Below are positions 5,973 to 6,300 of a stretch of DNA of 6,300 nucleotides, one piece after another (position 1 is the first letter of the stretch; every line of letters starts with the position of its first letter). Position numbers and translations under genes: made by a program. Source of the DNA: Bacteroidales bacterium (GTDB lineage Bacteria > Bacteroidota > Bacteroidia > Bacteroidales > VadinHA17); assembly GCA_025455505.1 (NCBI GenBank), contig JALOMK010000141.1, positions 1 through 6,300 on the forward strand, written 5' to 3'. The notes under the pieces are model-generated. The model did no database searches and was not told the origin of the DNA. It saw only the letters and a list, made by a program, of their open reading frames with translations.

Positions 5973-6300
5973 ATGAAAAGAGCGATCATTTTGTTTGTTG
6001 TAATTGCAACGGTGATTTTTTCAACTGTCCTGTGGCTTGTAAATGTTGATACAGAATTTCAACTGGCCGATATCCTCGAAGTGGGTGTGATCTTTTTAGT
6101 AGTAGGCTTTGCACTCCTGATGCTCTATAAAAGGGTTGTCAGCGCCAAAAGAGGAGAGCCTGCAGAAGATGAACTGTCGAAGAGAATTATGCAGAGAGCT
6201 TCATCACTTTCATATTTTATCTCGCTTTACATCTGGGTTGGCGTACTGTTCATAAAGGACCGCGTCAAACTCGATACCGAACGGCACCGCGCGCGCTGGC
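5973..6300 (+). CDS. Small membrane protein, DUF2178-like (3' end cut by window edge)
   Basis: The frame starting at 5973 runs 109 codons to the right edge without a stop. Residues 2-23 (KRAIILFVVIATVIFSTVLWLV) form a first membrane helix or uncleaved signal anchor. Residues 32-52 (ILEVGVIFLVVGFALLMLYKR) form a second, followed by a basic cytoplasmic segment. The block GEPAEDELSKRIMQRASSLSYFISLYIWV (about residues 61-89) has the acidic DEL(S/T)KRI motif followed by a third helix, as in predicted membrane proteins of the DUF2178 type. The function of these proteins is unknown. The ATG is supported by the promoter just upstream and by the A-rich leader AAAGCGAAAATT. The last visible residues (KLDTERHRARW) are unusually arginine-rich and GC-rich for a position where such proteins usually return to the membrane; this may be real or a frameshift near the edge. 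Family assignment is from memory of the motif and is moderate. Confidence 0.72.
   Translation, partial: MKRAIILFVVIATVIFSTVLWLVNVDTEFQLADILEVGVIFLVVGFALLMLYKRVVSAKRGEPAEDELSKRIMQRASSLSYFISLYIWVGVLFIKDRVKLDTERHRARW

Noticed and set aside
1..6300. CRISPR array, tRNA/rRNA, insertion sequence or defence system
   Set aside because: No regularly spaced direct repeats, no cloverleaf-like sequence, no transposase and no terminal inverted repeats were seen. The HerA-like ATPase could resemble HerA of defence systems, but it is of the DUF853/YjgR type and no nuclease or Sir2 partner is visible.

Overview
The window reads as a chromosomal segment of a Bacteroidota bacterium, most likely Bacteroidales-like. 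The evidence is the gene families present (a DUF3078 outer-membrane protein, a GH95 alpha-L-fucosidase and a Bacteroidota-style HerA-like ATPase), the AT-rich leaders without purine-rich Shine-Dalgarno sequences, and promoter matches to the Bacteroidota -7 consensus TAnnTTTG. The taxonomic call is an inference from these features; no marker gene is present.

Layout. (1) Positions 1-1231, minus strand: a DUF853/YjgR-type HerA-like ATPase, running off the left edge and so missing its C-terminus. (2) 1232-1482: a divergent intergenic region with a promoter for the rightward genes and small inverted repeats. (3) 1483-3240, plus strand: three closely spaced genes, namely a two-repeat YegP/DUF1508 protein, a DUF3078 outer-membrane beta-barrel-like protein (6 nt downstream) and the large-conductance mechanosensitive channel mscL (24 nt downstream). 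They are closed by a strong intrinsic terminator at 3264-3300. (4) 3390-5714, plus strand: a secreted GH95 glycoside hydrolase (alpha-L-fucosidase/L-galactosidase family) with all three catalytic signatures. The open frame extends upstream to 3261, but that extension runs through the terminator, so the start is placed at 3390. (5) 5715-5972: an intergenic region with no supported gene but a near-ideal Bacteroidota promoter overlapping a 6+6 inverted repeat. (6) 5973-6300, plus strand: the beginning of a small two-to-three-helix membrane protein resembling DUF2178, cut by the right edge.

Working together. The YegP-DUF3078-MscL cluster looks like a cell-envelope or osmotic-stress transcription unit (inference from spacing and gene content). 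The GH95 enzyme is an independent unit after the terminator and has no visible SusC/SusD partner, sulfatase or regulator, so it is not an obvious polysaccharide utilisation locus within this window. The HerA-like ATPase is transcribed away from the rest. I found no CRISPR array, tRNA, rRNA, insertion sequence or evident defence system. The most curious structures are a perfect 24-bp palindrome forming eight in-frame codons of the DUF3078 signal region, and a canonical EF-hand-type loop near the end of the same protein.
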